NCBI GenBank assembly: GCA_002771315.1
Contig: PCSF01000254.1
Location: 10,349-30,050 of the forward strand
Origin: Desulfobacterales bacterium CG23_combo_of_CG06-09_8_20_14_all_52_9
GTDB taxonomy: Bacteria; Desulfobacterota; Desulfobacteria; Desulfobacterales; UBA2156
Length of the DNA: 19,702 nt
Direction: 5' to 3'
In this document: in pieces, positions 8,423-16,128 of the stretch
How the letters are laid out: the number at the start of each line of letters is the position of its first letter
Position numbering within the stretch: position 1 is the stretch's first letter
Notes under the pieces: model-generated
Seen by the model: the letters and a program-made list of their open reading frames with translations, nothing else
Databases searched by the model: none
Told to the model about the DNA's origin: nothing
Made by a program: the position numbers and the translations under genes

Positions 8423-8938
8423 ATGGGCATATGTCGTTTTCACCATTTCCGGTTTTTTTGCGTGCTGATCGCCTTTTTCTCGATTTGGGGGTTTGTTCCG
8501 GCGCCGTTTGTCTTTGCCCAGAAAACGGTCAACCTATATTTTTTGGATCCTTCGGACACCCACCTGACTGCTGAAACACGTCAGATCCCCGAAGCGGAAA
8601 GGATTGAACAGTCGGCCCGTGCAATCCTGGAGGCGCTCTTGACAGGCCCCCGGAAGGGGCTTGTTCGTGCCATCCCTGAAGGCCTCTCGTTGCGGACGCT
8701 CTTTTTTACCGAAGAAAAAATCGCCTATGTGGATTTTCAGAAGAGCCCGGATTCCCGCATGGAAAGAGGCGTTTTATCCGAATGGCTGGCTGTTTATTCC
8801 ATTGTCAACTCCCTGGTCCTCAATATACCGGAAATCGAGTCGGTTCAAATCCTCATTGACGGCCGTGAGGTGACAACCCTTTCAGGACATATCGATCTGA
8901 CCGATCCGGTAAAGGCGAATATGCTGTTGGTCCGATGA
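8423..8938 (+). CDS. Secreted GerMN-domain protein
   Basis: This is a protein of about 171 residues with an N-terminal signal peptide (hydrophobic FFCVLIAFFSIWGFV, likely cleavage near VFA|Q). A single GerMN (sporulation/spore germination) domain follows. Its features are the strand VNLYFLDP, the helix containing ARAILEALLTGPRKG, then LRTLFFTEEKIAYVDF, a long helix SEWLAVYSIVNSLVLN and the close VQILIDGRE. The domain is common in secreted proteins of non-sporulating bacteria and its biochemical role is unclear. No lipobox cysteine is seen, so it is probably soluble in the periplasm or anchored by an uncut signal. ATG 8423 is preferred, though TTG 8417 has GGGGA (8405-8409) at 7 nt and cannot be excluded. 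Its TGA overlaps the start of fusA (ATGA), implying translational coupling. Confidence 0.8.
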   Translation: MGICRFHHFRFFCVLIAFFSIWGFVPAPFVFAQKTVNLYFLDPSDTHLTAETRQIPEAERIEQSARAILEALLTGPRKGLVRAIPEGLSLRTLFFTEEKIAYVDFQKSPDSRMERGVLSEWLAVYSIVNSLVLNIPEIESVQILIDGREVTTLSGHIDLTDPVKANMLLVR

Positions 8939-10977
8939 TAAAAACAAGCAAAATCAGCCGAATCCGAAATATCGGGATCATCGCCCACATCGATGCAGGG
9001 AAGACCACCGTCACCGAACGGATTCTCTTTTATACCGGTCGTTCCCACAAAATGGGGGAGGTCCACGACGGCGAGGCCATCATGGACTGGATGCCCGATG
9101 AGCAGGAGCGCGGGATCACCATCACCTCTGCTGTAACCACCTGCCAGTGGAAGGACGCCGACATCCATATCATCGATACGCCAGGACACGTCGATTTCAC
9201 CATCGAGGTCGAGCGCTCCCTCAGAGTTTTAGACGGGGCGGTGGGTGTTTTCTGTGCCGTTGGAGGTGTTGAACCCCAGTCGGAGACGGTCTGGCGCCAG
9301 GCCGATAAATACCGGGTCCCAAAAATCGCTTTTGTGAATAAGCTGGACAGGATCGGTGCTGATTTCTTCGGAACCGTCGAACAGATGAAACAAAAACTGC
9401 ATGCCGATCCCCTTGTCCTTCAGCTCCCCCTGGGTGTCGAGGAAAACTTCCGAGGGGTCATCGATCTTGTGCACATGAAACAGATCGTCTGGGACGACGA
9501 CTCTTTAGGTGCATCCTTTTCCATTGATGCCATATCGGACAATGAGAAAGAATCGGCCCGACTCCACAGAGAAAACCTGATTGAGAGGTTGGCCGAAATC
9601 GATGACACCCTCATGGAAGCTTATTTATCGGATGCGCCCGGCGATTCCATTTCCACCCAACAGATTCTTTCCGCCATCCGGAAAGCGACGGTGGATCTGA
9701 AGCTTACGCCGGTTTTGTGCGGCAGCGCGCTGCGTAACAAAGGCATCCAGCCGCTGCTGGATGCCATCGTCTCCTTTCTCCCCAGCCCAGTGGATATCCC
9801 GGCCGTCAAAGGGGTGCATCCGGAAACCGGAGAAACCGTTACGTTCCCTCCCGACGATAAAGCACCCTTAAGCGCCCTTATCTTCAAAGTCTCCATCATG
9901 GAGGGGAGAAAGCTCTCCTTTGTCCGGGTCTACAGCGGAAAACTCATCGCAGGACGGGAGGTTTTCAACCCCGGACGCCGCGTCAAGGAAAAGCCTGCGC
10001 GGATCCTGATGATGCATGCCAACAAGAAGGAACGGATCGAGGAGGCCGGAGCGGGAAACATCGTAGGCGTCGTGGGCCTGAAAGACTCGTCAACCGGGGA
10101 AACGCTGTGTACCCCGGAGCACCCGGTTCTTTTGGAAAGAATGGAATTTTATGAACCGGTGATTTCCGTGGCCGTGGAACCCAAAACCCATTCGGACCAG
10201 GAACGCCTCGACCAGATCCTCGATAAGTTCTTGACGGAGGATCCCACGTTGCGGGTTCAAAAGGATGAAGAGACCGGGCAAACCCTTCTTTCCGGGATGG
10301 GGGAACTTCATCTTGAAATCATCATCAGCCGGATGGAACGCGAGTTCAACACCCAGGTCAATGTGGGAAAACCCCAGGTTGTATATCGGGAGAGCATCGA
10401 ATCGATTGCCGAAGGATCAGCCGTTTTTGATAAGGAAGTCGGGGGGCAGCGCCATTTTGGTGAGGTTCGGCTCAAATTGAAACCCTTGCCCAGGGGCTCG
10501 GGGAACCGTTTCATGGCAGATGTCCCTGAAGAGGCAATCCCCGCAATCTACATTCCGGTCATCGAAAAGGCGGTGATGGAATCGTTTCTCAGCGGCGTTC
10601 TGATGGGGTACCCGGTGGTCGACGTGGAAGCCATGCTCATCGGAGGTTCCCAAAAAGAATCCCTGGAATCGGATCTGGCTTACACCGTCAGTGCTTCCAT
10701 GGCCTGCAAGGAGGCCCTCTCAAGAGGCAATCCCTTCCTCCTGGAACCCATCATGTCTGTAGAGGTGCTTATACCCGAAGGATTTACAGGAGAGGTCATC
10801 GGAGATTTAAACGCCAGGAACGGGAAAATTGAGGGCATTCGACCCAAGACCGGATACCAGGCCATCCGGGCCATCGTCCCGCTGGCGCACATGTTCGGCT
10901 ATTCTACGTCTCTGCGTTCAGCCACCCAGGGCCGCGGGACCTTCACTATGCATTTTTCTCATTTCGATCGGCGCTAA
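8935..10977 (+). CDS. fusA: Translation elongation factor G
   Basis: This GTPase of 680 residues drives ribosomal translocation in the cytoplasm. The G domain is complete: G1 AHIDAGKTT near residue 18, switch I through DEQERGITITSA, G3 DTPGH and G4 NKLD. Domains II-V follow, including GMGELHLEI in domain III and the C-terminal segment around PLAHMFGYSTSLRSATQGRG. The length is slightly below the usual 690-700. It lies outside a str operon (no rpsL, rpsG or tuf nearby), which suggests an EF-G paralogue rather than the main housekeeping copy, although the switch region is canonical and the window alone cannot decide. The ATG overlaps the stop of the upstream GerMN gene. No clear terminator hairpin follows. 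Confidence 0.95.
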   Translation: MIKTSKISRIRNIGIIAHIDAGKTTVTERILFYTGRSHKMGEVHDGEAIMDWMPDEQERGITITSAVTTCQWKDADIHIIDTPGHVDFTIEVERSLRVLDGAVGVFCAVGGVEPQSETVWRQADKYRVPKIAFVNKLDRIGADFFGTVEQMKQKLHADPLVLQLPLGVEENFRGVIDLVHMKQIVWDDDSLGASFSIDAISDNEKESARLHRENLIERLAEIDDTLMEAYLSDAPGDSISTQQILSAIRKATVDLKLTPVLCGSALRNKGIQPLLDAIVSFLPSPVDIPAVKGVHPETGETVTFPPDDKAPLSALIFKVSIMEGRKLSFVRVYSGKLIAGREVFNPGRRVKEKPARILMMHANKKERIEEAGAGNIVGVVGLKDSSTGETLCTPEHPVLLERMEFYEPVISVAVEPKTHSDQERLDQILDKFLTEDPTLRVQKDEETGQTLLSGMGELHLEIIISRMEREFNTQVNVGKPQVVYRESIESIAEGSAVFDKEVGGQRHFGEVRLKLKPLPRGSGNRFMADVPEEAIPAIYIPVIEKAVMESFLSGVLMGYPVVDVEAMLIGGSQKESLESDLAYTVSASMACKEALSRGNPFLLEPIMSVEVLIPEGFTGEVIGDLNARNGKIEGIRPKTGYQAIRAIVPLAHMFGYSTSLRSATQGRGTFTMHFSHFDRR

Positions 10978-11006
10978 AGCTCTTAAAAATCGGCTCCCTT
11001 TACGCG

Positions 11007-11037
11007 TTGACAATCCCCTTTCTTTGTTTTCTATGTA
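11007..11037 (+). promoter_or_regulatory. Candidate promoter for the Hdr/Qmo-like operon
   Basis: TTGACA (11007-11012) matches the -35 consensus; TATGTA (11032-11037) is a weak -10 after 19 bp. It lies in the 194-bp gap between fusA and the flavoprotein gene, leaving a leader of about 130 nt. The rest of that gap is AT-rich with T-runs; no gene or clear hairpin is seen. Confidence 0.4.
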
Positions 11038-11171
11038 ACCTTTTTCAAAATCTTGAATCGTTACCCAAAAATTAATCATCGGCTCAATGGTTTTTTCAAA
11101 TAGCCTTCTCGTCTTGATTACTGAGAAATTTTTTGAGATTTAAAATATGTCAGTCTGTAGAAGAGGATGTC

Positions 11172-12398
11172 ATGGCCGAAAAGCGCGTATTGGTTATCGG
11201 AAGCGGGGTGGCCGGGCTTTCCGCAGCACTGGATTTGGCCGCAGCGGGTGTCGAAGTGGACGTCGTGGAGCAATATGAATTTGCCGGCGGACAGGGCATC
11301 CGGCTTTCATGCAAAGCCACGGAAACCTGTGTTAAATGTGGGGCCTGCATGGCTGGTGACCGGCTGGGAAGGGCCCTGAAGCATCCGCGCATCCGGTTAA
11401 TGACGGGATCCAGCATCGAGGCGACCGACCGAAACGGCCGATTTGCTTTTCAAATCCGGCGCAAACCAGAGTTCATCGATCCATCCAAGTGCAACGCTTG
11501 CGGCATCTGTTACAAACAATGCCCGGCTGAAGGGGCAATCATTCAGGGAACTTCGGGGCATCACCGGCCCTTTTTTGCTATCTCCGAAAAAGTCTGCCTC
11601 TACCTGAAAGATAAAAGCTGCACCGCGTGCCGGGATTCCTGCCCTATGAGCGCCATCAATCTGGATGCCATGAAACAAACGGAACTGACACAGGCCGATG
11701 CCGTGATCGTCGCCGCAGGATTTTCGACCTATCGTCCATACGAAAAACCCTATGGATACGGTGTATTTCCCAACGTGGTGACCAATCAGGAACTGGAGGC
11801 GATCCTCAAGCGCCATGGGCGGGTGCTCCGGCCTTCCGACCATACCGAACCCGGCCGGATTGCTTTCATCCAATGCGTGGGGAGCCGCGACACCAAACTG
11901 GGCCATCTATGGTGCTCGACCTACTGCTGCGGATCGGCTTTACGCCTGGCCCGCCTCATCGGCCACCGTCAGCCGCAAATTCAAACAACCCTTTTTTACA
12001 TCGACATTCAGACCTTCGGAAGGACGATTGAATCGTATTACAAGGAAACGAAGGAAAAAATACGAATGATTCGATCGATTCCCGGCGATATCTACCCATC
12101 CGAAAACAAAGGGTTGAAAATGACCTATCTCGACCCCATGACTGCCGATACGCTCCAAGAGGATTTCGACCTGATCGTCCTGTCGGTGGCCATGATGCCG
12201 CCGGCAGGGTTGGAAGGTATTTTGAAAATGTTTCACCTGGACCGGATCGCCGACGGTTTTCTGTCGCTTAGCGAAGATACGGCGCGGCAAGGGATTTTTG
12301 CCGCCGGGGCGGTTACCGGACCGATGCCGCTTGCCGAAGCCGCAGCCAGCGGCTCCAAAGCAGCCTGGCAGTCCATTTGCTATTTGAAAACGGCTTAA
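11172..12398 (+). CDS. QmoA/HdrA-like FAD and iron-sulfur protein
   Basis: The protein has 408 residues, close to the length of QmoA. Its N-terminus is an FAD-binding Rossmann fold with GSGVAG at 10-15. Three Fe-S cysteine groups follow: C47, C53, C56, C59 (HdrA-type insertion); C107, C110, C113, C117 (ferredoxin CxxCxxCxxxCP); and C142, C150, C153, C157. Further on, the motif FIQCVGSRD and the pair in STYCCGSALRLA are typical of HdrA/QmoA. It ends with the second flavin-contacting segment GIFAAGAVTGPMPLAEA. HdrA-type subunits carry the flavin that accepts or bifurcates electrons. ATG 11172 has AGAGGA (11162-11167) just upstream; the longer TTG start at 11133 has no such site. It is the first gene of a three-gene operon, 13 bp before the next. 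All cluster ligands are cysteine. Confidence 0.88.
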   Translation: MAEKRVLVIGSGVAGLSAALDLAAAGVEVDVVEQYEFAGGQGIRLSCKATETCVKCGACMAGDRLGRALKHPRIRLMTGSSIEATDRNGRFAFQIRRKPEFIDPSKCNACGICYKQCPAEGAIIQGTSGHHRPFFAISEKVCLYLKDKSCTACRDSCPMSAINLDAMKQTELTQADAVIVAAGFSTYRPYEKPYGYGVFPNVVTNQELEAILKRHGRVLRPSDHTEPGRIAFIQCVGSRDTKLGHLWCSTYCCGSALRLARLIGHRQPQIQTTLFYIDIQTFGRTIESYYKETKEKIRMIRSIPGDIYPSENKGLKMTYLDPMTADTLQEDFDLIVLSVAMMPPAGLEGILKMFHLDRIADGFLSLSEDTARQGIFAAGAVTGPMPLAEAAASGSKAAWQSICYLKTA

Positions 12399-12411
12399 GG
12401 ATCACAAACCC

Positions 12412-14058
12412 ATGAATGCAAAAACACTCATCATCGGCGGCGGGGCATGCAGCCGAAACATGGCAAAAGAACTCATGCAGTCAGGGATTTCGGTGGTCGT
12501 CGCCGGTTTTAAATCAACGGATGCAGCCCTCTTGTCGATTCAATCCTCCCCTGACGCCGGGGATTTGTTAGAAATCATGGACGAAAGTCAAATCCGATCT
12601 TGCACCGGATCCGCCGGTCAATTCACGGTGGAATGGGTGGCCGCCGGCCGCCGGATCCGCCGGGAAGTCCAGCACATCATCGTGGCCGAGGATACGGTCA
12701 GGCATGTCAACGGGTCCCTTTACGGGCTGAAGGAAGGCCCCCGGGTGGTTTCGATTTCGGGTTTTAAATCCCTCATGAGATCCTCTTCAGAGAAACCGTT
12801 CCTTACCGAGTCGGCTTCCCGGGTCGCGTTTTTAACCGGCCTCTTCCATGAAAGTCTTCCCCTCATGGCAGAAGAGATGATGCAGGCCGCGATGGATTTG
12901 CAGCGGGACGCCGGAGTCCAAGCCTATGTTTTCACCGGCAACCTCAAGGTCGCCGGAGACGGATTGGAGACGCTTTCCCGGAAAGCCAAGGAAACCGGCG
13001 TCATCTTTGTAAAATTTACCAACACGCCCCCGGAAATCACACAGGCCGAAGACGGATCCGTCACTTTGACTTACCCGGATGAGATTATTCGACAAAAGTG
13101 TATCCTTCGGCCGGATTTTACCGTTTTAGACGAAACCATCCTTCCTTCACCGAATCTGAGTGCCATCGCCGCAATACTTCAGTTGGAAGCCGGACCGGAT
13201 GGTTTCACACAGGCGGACAATGTCCATCGACTTCCCACAAGCACCAATCGAAAAGGCATCTGGGCCGTCGGTCCGGCCCGCGGTGTCTCCTCCCCTTCGC
13301 TCATGGGTTCGGAAATCGCTCATACCGCCTTATCCATCGCTTTCCCGGAAGAGATCGGTTCTGACACGGAAAGAAAAGCCCGCATCGAAATTGAGCAATG
13401 CGTCCGTTGCCTGACCTGCTTTAGGATCTGCCCGTACCGAGCCGTGGAGCTTTCCCCCCGGCCCGTCATTTCCGCTGCGGCATGTGAAGGGTGCGGCATT
13501 TGCGTGGCCGAGTGCCCCCGTGACGCCATCGTGCTACCTATTTCTCCATCCGACGGCAAGGTCTTGAAACCCATGTCGGCGCCAAAAGACTCAACAGAAT
13601 CTTTGCGGCCTTCCGCATTTGTTGTCGACGTGACGGTTTTTTGCTGCTCACGGTCCGCCGTTCCTGCACGAAACATGGCCTTGGCCATGGGATTCGAGTT
13701 GCCGGGAAACCTCACCTTCATCGAAGTGCCCTGTGCCGGGGCGGTTTCGCAATCCCATTTATTGGAGGCACTCCGCAGAGGCGCCGACGGCGTGCTGGTG
13801 ATCGGCTGTCACGGGGACAATTGTCATTCCAGTAGTGGAACCCTGCTGGCTCAAGGCCGATTGAACTCGATCAGAGAACGCATGCCTGCCCTGGGAGTAC
13901 CGATGAAGCGATTGGCATTTCGAAGCCTGGCTTCAAATATGGGCGTCGAATTTTCACAAATTGTCAACCGATTCATCGGCAAACTGGAGCCCGTGGGGCA
14001 AAACCCGCTAAAGATCAAGGATGGCGGCTTAAAAGAAACCGAACAGAGGCGTCGATAA
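12412..14058 (+). CDS. QmoB-like iron-sulfur protein with C-terminal MvhD domain
   Basis: The protein has 548 residues. The first 320 or so resemble an HdrA/QmoB flavin region but are weakly conserved: the start reads TLIIGGGACSRNMAKEL, with Ala-Cys where the classic dinucleotide loop has its later glycine region. Two ferredoxin-type 4Fe-4S motifs follow: C330, C333, C336, C340 and C358, C361, C364, C368. Residues about 408-530 form an MvhD/FlpD-type domain (hydrogenase delta subunit) with C411-C412, C441, C466 and C471 (GCHGDNCH), the expected 2Fe-2S ligands. In Hdr and Qmo complexes this domain passes electrons between the flavin subunit and a partner. It is shorter than the Desulfovibrio QmoB, which I recall as about 750 residues. 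AAGGA lies 10 nt before the ATG; the gap to the next gene is 24 bp. Confidence 0.85.
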   Translation: MNAKTLIIGGGACSRNMAKELMQSGISVVVAGFKSTDAALLSIQSSPDAGDLLEIMDESQIRSCTGSAGQFTVEWVAAGRRIRREVQHIIVAEDTVRHVNGSLYGLKEGPRVVSISGFKSLMRSSSEKPFLTESASRVAFLTGLFHESLPLMAEEMMQAAMDLQRDAGVQAYVFTGNLKVAGDGLETLSRKAKETGVIFVKFTNTPPEITQAEDGSVTLTYPDEIIRQKCILRPDFTVLDETILPSPNLSAIAAILQLEAGPDGFTQADNVHRLPTSTNRKGIWAVGPARGVSSPSLMGSEIAHTALSIAFPEEIGSDTERKARIEIEQCVRCLTCFRICPYRAVELSPRPVISAAACEGCGICVAECPRDAIVLPISPSDGKVLKPMSAPKDSTESLRPSAFVVDVTVFCCSRSAVPARNMALAMGFELPGNLTFIEVPCAGAVSQSHLLEALRRGADGVLVIGCHGDNCHSSSGTLLAQGRLNSIRERMPALGVPMKRLAFRSLASNMGVEFSQIVNRFIGKLEPVGQNPLKIKDGGLKETEQRRR

Positions 14059-14082
14059 AGGACGCCCAAGGAGAACCGTTAA

Positions 14083-15309
14083 ATGGAAACCGACAGCCTC
14101 ATCGCGCTAAACACATTAAACCACGGGCGATGCCGAACCTGGCCCTTTTTACAGGATTTCTGCCTGACCTGCGGGATCTGTGCCGGCTCCTGCCCTGCTT
14201 CCGGTGTCGATGGGTTTGATCCGAGGAAGCTTTTGAGAATGATCGCTTTGGGCATGGAAGATGTCGCGGTATCGGCCCGATGGCCTTGGATCTGCACCAT
14301 GTGCGGCAAATGCGCAAACGTCTGCCCGATGGATATCGACATCCCCGGTTTGGTCCGCAGGATCCGTTCGCTTCGGGATCGCGAAAAAGTTCCCGGCATC
14401 ACTCACAAGGGACTGCAGGCGGCCTTGGAAACAGGGAACAATCTCCGCCTTCCCAAAGACGATTATGTCTTTATCCTGGAGGATGTGGGCGAAGAAATCG
14501 CCCAGGAGCCGGGATTCGAGGGGTTTTCGGTGCCTATCGACAAAAAAGGCGCTCGGATTCTGACCACGATTCACAACAAGCTGGTCAACACCCATACAGA
14601 GGATCTGAAGCATTGGTGGAAAATCTTTCATGCCGCCGGTGAAGACTGGACCGTCCCTTCCGAAAACTGGGAGGGAACCAACTGGGGGTATTTCACCGGG
14701 GACGATGCGGCCATGAAAATCATGACCGGCCGCATTGCTGAAAACATGGAGCGGCTTGAGATCGACACCCTCCTCTGGCCCGAGTGAGGGCACGCCTATC
14801 TAGCAACCCGGTCTGGGTTCGAAGCGCATTATCCGGAAGTCTTGAAAAAATATCATTTCGTCACCGTGTTCGATCTCCTCATCGAATACATCCGGGACAA
14901 GAAAATCCGCCTGGACAAATCCCGGTTCAAAGACCGCATGGCCACGTATCATGACCCCTGCAACTACGGCCGACAGGCTCAACGCCACTTCGGACACGGT
15001 TTCTTTGAAGAGCCCCGGTGGATCCTGAGTCAGTGCATGGATCACTGGCGGGATCTGTATCCTTGCCAAATGAACCAGATCTGCTGCGGCGGAGGCGGAG
15101 GTACGCTTACTACGGGATATAATGAGGAGCGGATTTTTTACGCCCGGCGCAAGTTCGACCAAATCCGGACATCCGGGGCCGATATGCTCGTGGTCCCCTG
15201 TCATAGCTGCCACGGCCAGTTCAACGCCGTGAAAAAAGAATACGGTATGGAAACCCTGGAAGTCAAATACCTTTGGGAACTCGTGGCAGATTGTCTGGTT
15301 GTCGGATAG
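14083..15309 (+). CDS. HdrD-like (HdrC+HdrB) subunit, apparent selenoprotein with in-frame TGA as Sec235
   Basis: Read through TGA 14785-14787, this is one frame of 408 residues. Two HdrC-type 4Fe-4S motifs open it: C27, C30, C33, C37 and C71, C74, C77, C81. Residues about 145-260 form a degenerate CCG-like domain that has no cysteine at all between 82 and 234; its only chalcogen is the residue coded by TGA, in WPE-U-GHAYLATR. Relatives have ECGHA here. A second CCG domain is complete: C293, C334-C335 (CCGGGGG) and C373-x2-C376, likely ligands of a non-cubane 4Fe-4S centre as in HdrB. Frame and homology run unbroken across the TGA, and a SECIS-like hairpin follows. Alternatives are a true stop giving a 234-residue HdrC-like protein plus an orphan HdrB fragment, or a Cys-to-stop mutation. 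It is the third gene of the operon. Confidence 0.85.
14785..14825 (+). promoter_or_regulatory. Candidate bacterial SECIS element with its UGA codon
   Basis: TGA is at 14785-14787. After 22 nt, AACCC (14805-14809) pairs with GGGTT (14815-14819) around the loop GGTCT (14810-14814). An outer GC/GC pair (14803-14804 with 14824-14825) is possible across a bulge. The loop is identical to the GGUCU of the E. coli fdhF SECIS, where the G and U contact SelB, and the UGA-loop distance falls within the range known for bacterial SECIS elements. Confidence 0.75.
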
Positions 15310-15369
15310 GTATTGGATTCGGATTGGTGGAGTTTCATTTCCGAAACCCAAAGCGCCTGTTCGAATCCT

Positions 15370-15568
15370 TCACATGCTTTCAAACGGCTCCAAAGCGTGA
15401 ATGACAGCCTTGGCAAATTCCGGGTCGTTGATGTGGTACGGCAAAAGACTTAAGTGAAAGATCCACCAGGGCAGTCACTTTCTCCTGATCAAGCATCTCT
15501 TCCATGGATTTCCCACCGGATCCGACCGTATGAAACCTGCAAAAAAACCTTGCCGCATCGGATTCTCA
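15370..15568 (-). pseudogene. Remnant of a Tm-1-like/UPF0261 ATP-binding protein gene
   Basis: Two minus-strand fragments in different frames match separated parts of the Tm-1-like (UPF0261) family. Positions 15565-15446 read FHTVGSGGKSMEEML then VTALVDLSLK, resembling the family's FHATGxGGxxME...VLDLTTTE region. Positions 15450-15370 read SLLPYHINDPEFAK to a TGA, resembling its C-terminal HINDPxF segment. In intact members of about 400 residues these lie well over 100 residues apart, so the middle is deleted and the frame changed near 15446-15455. The N-terminal domain is missing, with a stop in frame at 15566-15568. The family alignment is from memory. This fills most of the 331-bp gap between the selenoprotein gene and mscL; nothing else is seen there. 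Confidence 0.6.
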
Positions 15569-15640
15569 AAGATTTCTGTGAAATAAATTATATCCCCCAT
15601 CTTGTCCAGAGCCTTTTCATCGAGTGCATCAAGACGCGAT

Positions 15641-16057
15641 TTAGAGTTCGGAAGTACAATGGGGGCAGCGTGTCGCTTTGATCGGAATAGCGGAATAACA
15701 TCGGGGGCATTCCTTGGTCTCTGGTGCAGCAGCCGGCGCCTCTTCTTTCTTGAAGCGGTTTAATTGTTTGATGAGGATAAAGATAGCAAAGGCGACGATG
15801 ATAAAATCCAAAACGGTATTGATGAATGTGCCGTACTTGATGGTGACCGCTGCTGCATCCGGGGTTTTCTCCTTGAGCGTAAGGGCCAGTTGCGAAAAAT
15901 CGACTTTTCCCAGAAGCACACCGATGGGAGGCATGATGACGTCACTGACCAGGGAACTGATGATCTTGCCGAACGCACCGCCGATGATGATGCCGACAGC
16001 CATGTCCATTACATTCCCGCGCATTGCAAATTCTTTGAACTCTTTCAAGACAGGCAT
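15641..16057 (-). CDS. mscL: Large-conductance mechanosensitive channel with zinc-ribbon tail
   Basis: MscL is a homopentameric inner-membrane channel that opens under membrane tension to release solutes during hypo-osmotic shock. The 138-residue protein shows the amphipathic N-terminus MPVLKEFKEFAMRGN, the pore helix VMDMAVGIIIGGAFGKII and the second membrane helix FINTVLDFIIVAFAIFILI, followed by the basic cytoplasmic QLNRFKK. The tail adds a linker of Ala, Pro and Glu and then a CPRC...CPHC zinc-ribbon-like motif, an extension seen in MscL of several Desulfobacterota but absent from E. coli MscL. AAAGGA lies 7 nt before the ATG. It follows the M48 protease gene by 71 bp on the same strand and may be co-transcribed with it. 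Confidence 0.95.
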   Translation of the reverse strand: MPVLKEFKEFAMRGNVMDMAVGIIIGGAFGKIISSLVSDVIMPPIGVLLGKVDFSQLALTLKEKTPDAAAVTIKYGTFINTVLDFIIVAFAIFILIKQLNRFKKEEAPAAAPETKECPRCYSAIPIKATRCPHCTSEL

Positions 16058-16128
16058 CTTTTAGTCCTTTCTGTTTCGGTTCAATAAATGGATAAGCTTT
16101 TTTTCCAGCACATCGTTTCCCGTCATTA

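Noticed and set aside
14842..15309. Separate HdrB gene starting at TTG 14842
   Set aside because: It is in the same frame as the upstream gene with no stop other than the TGA. Homologous coding (GHAYLATR) already lies between the TGA and 14842, and the TTG has only a poorly spaced ribosome site.
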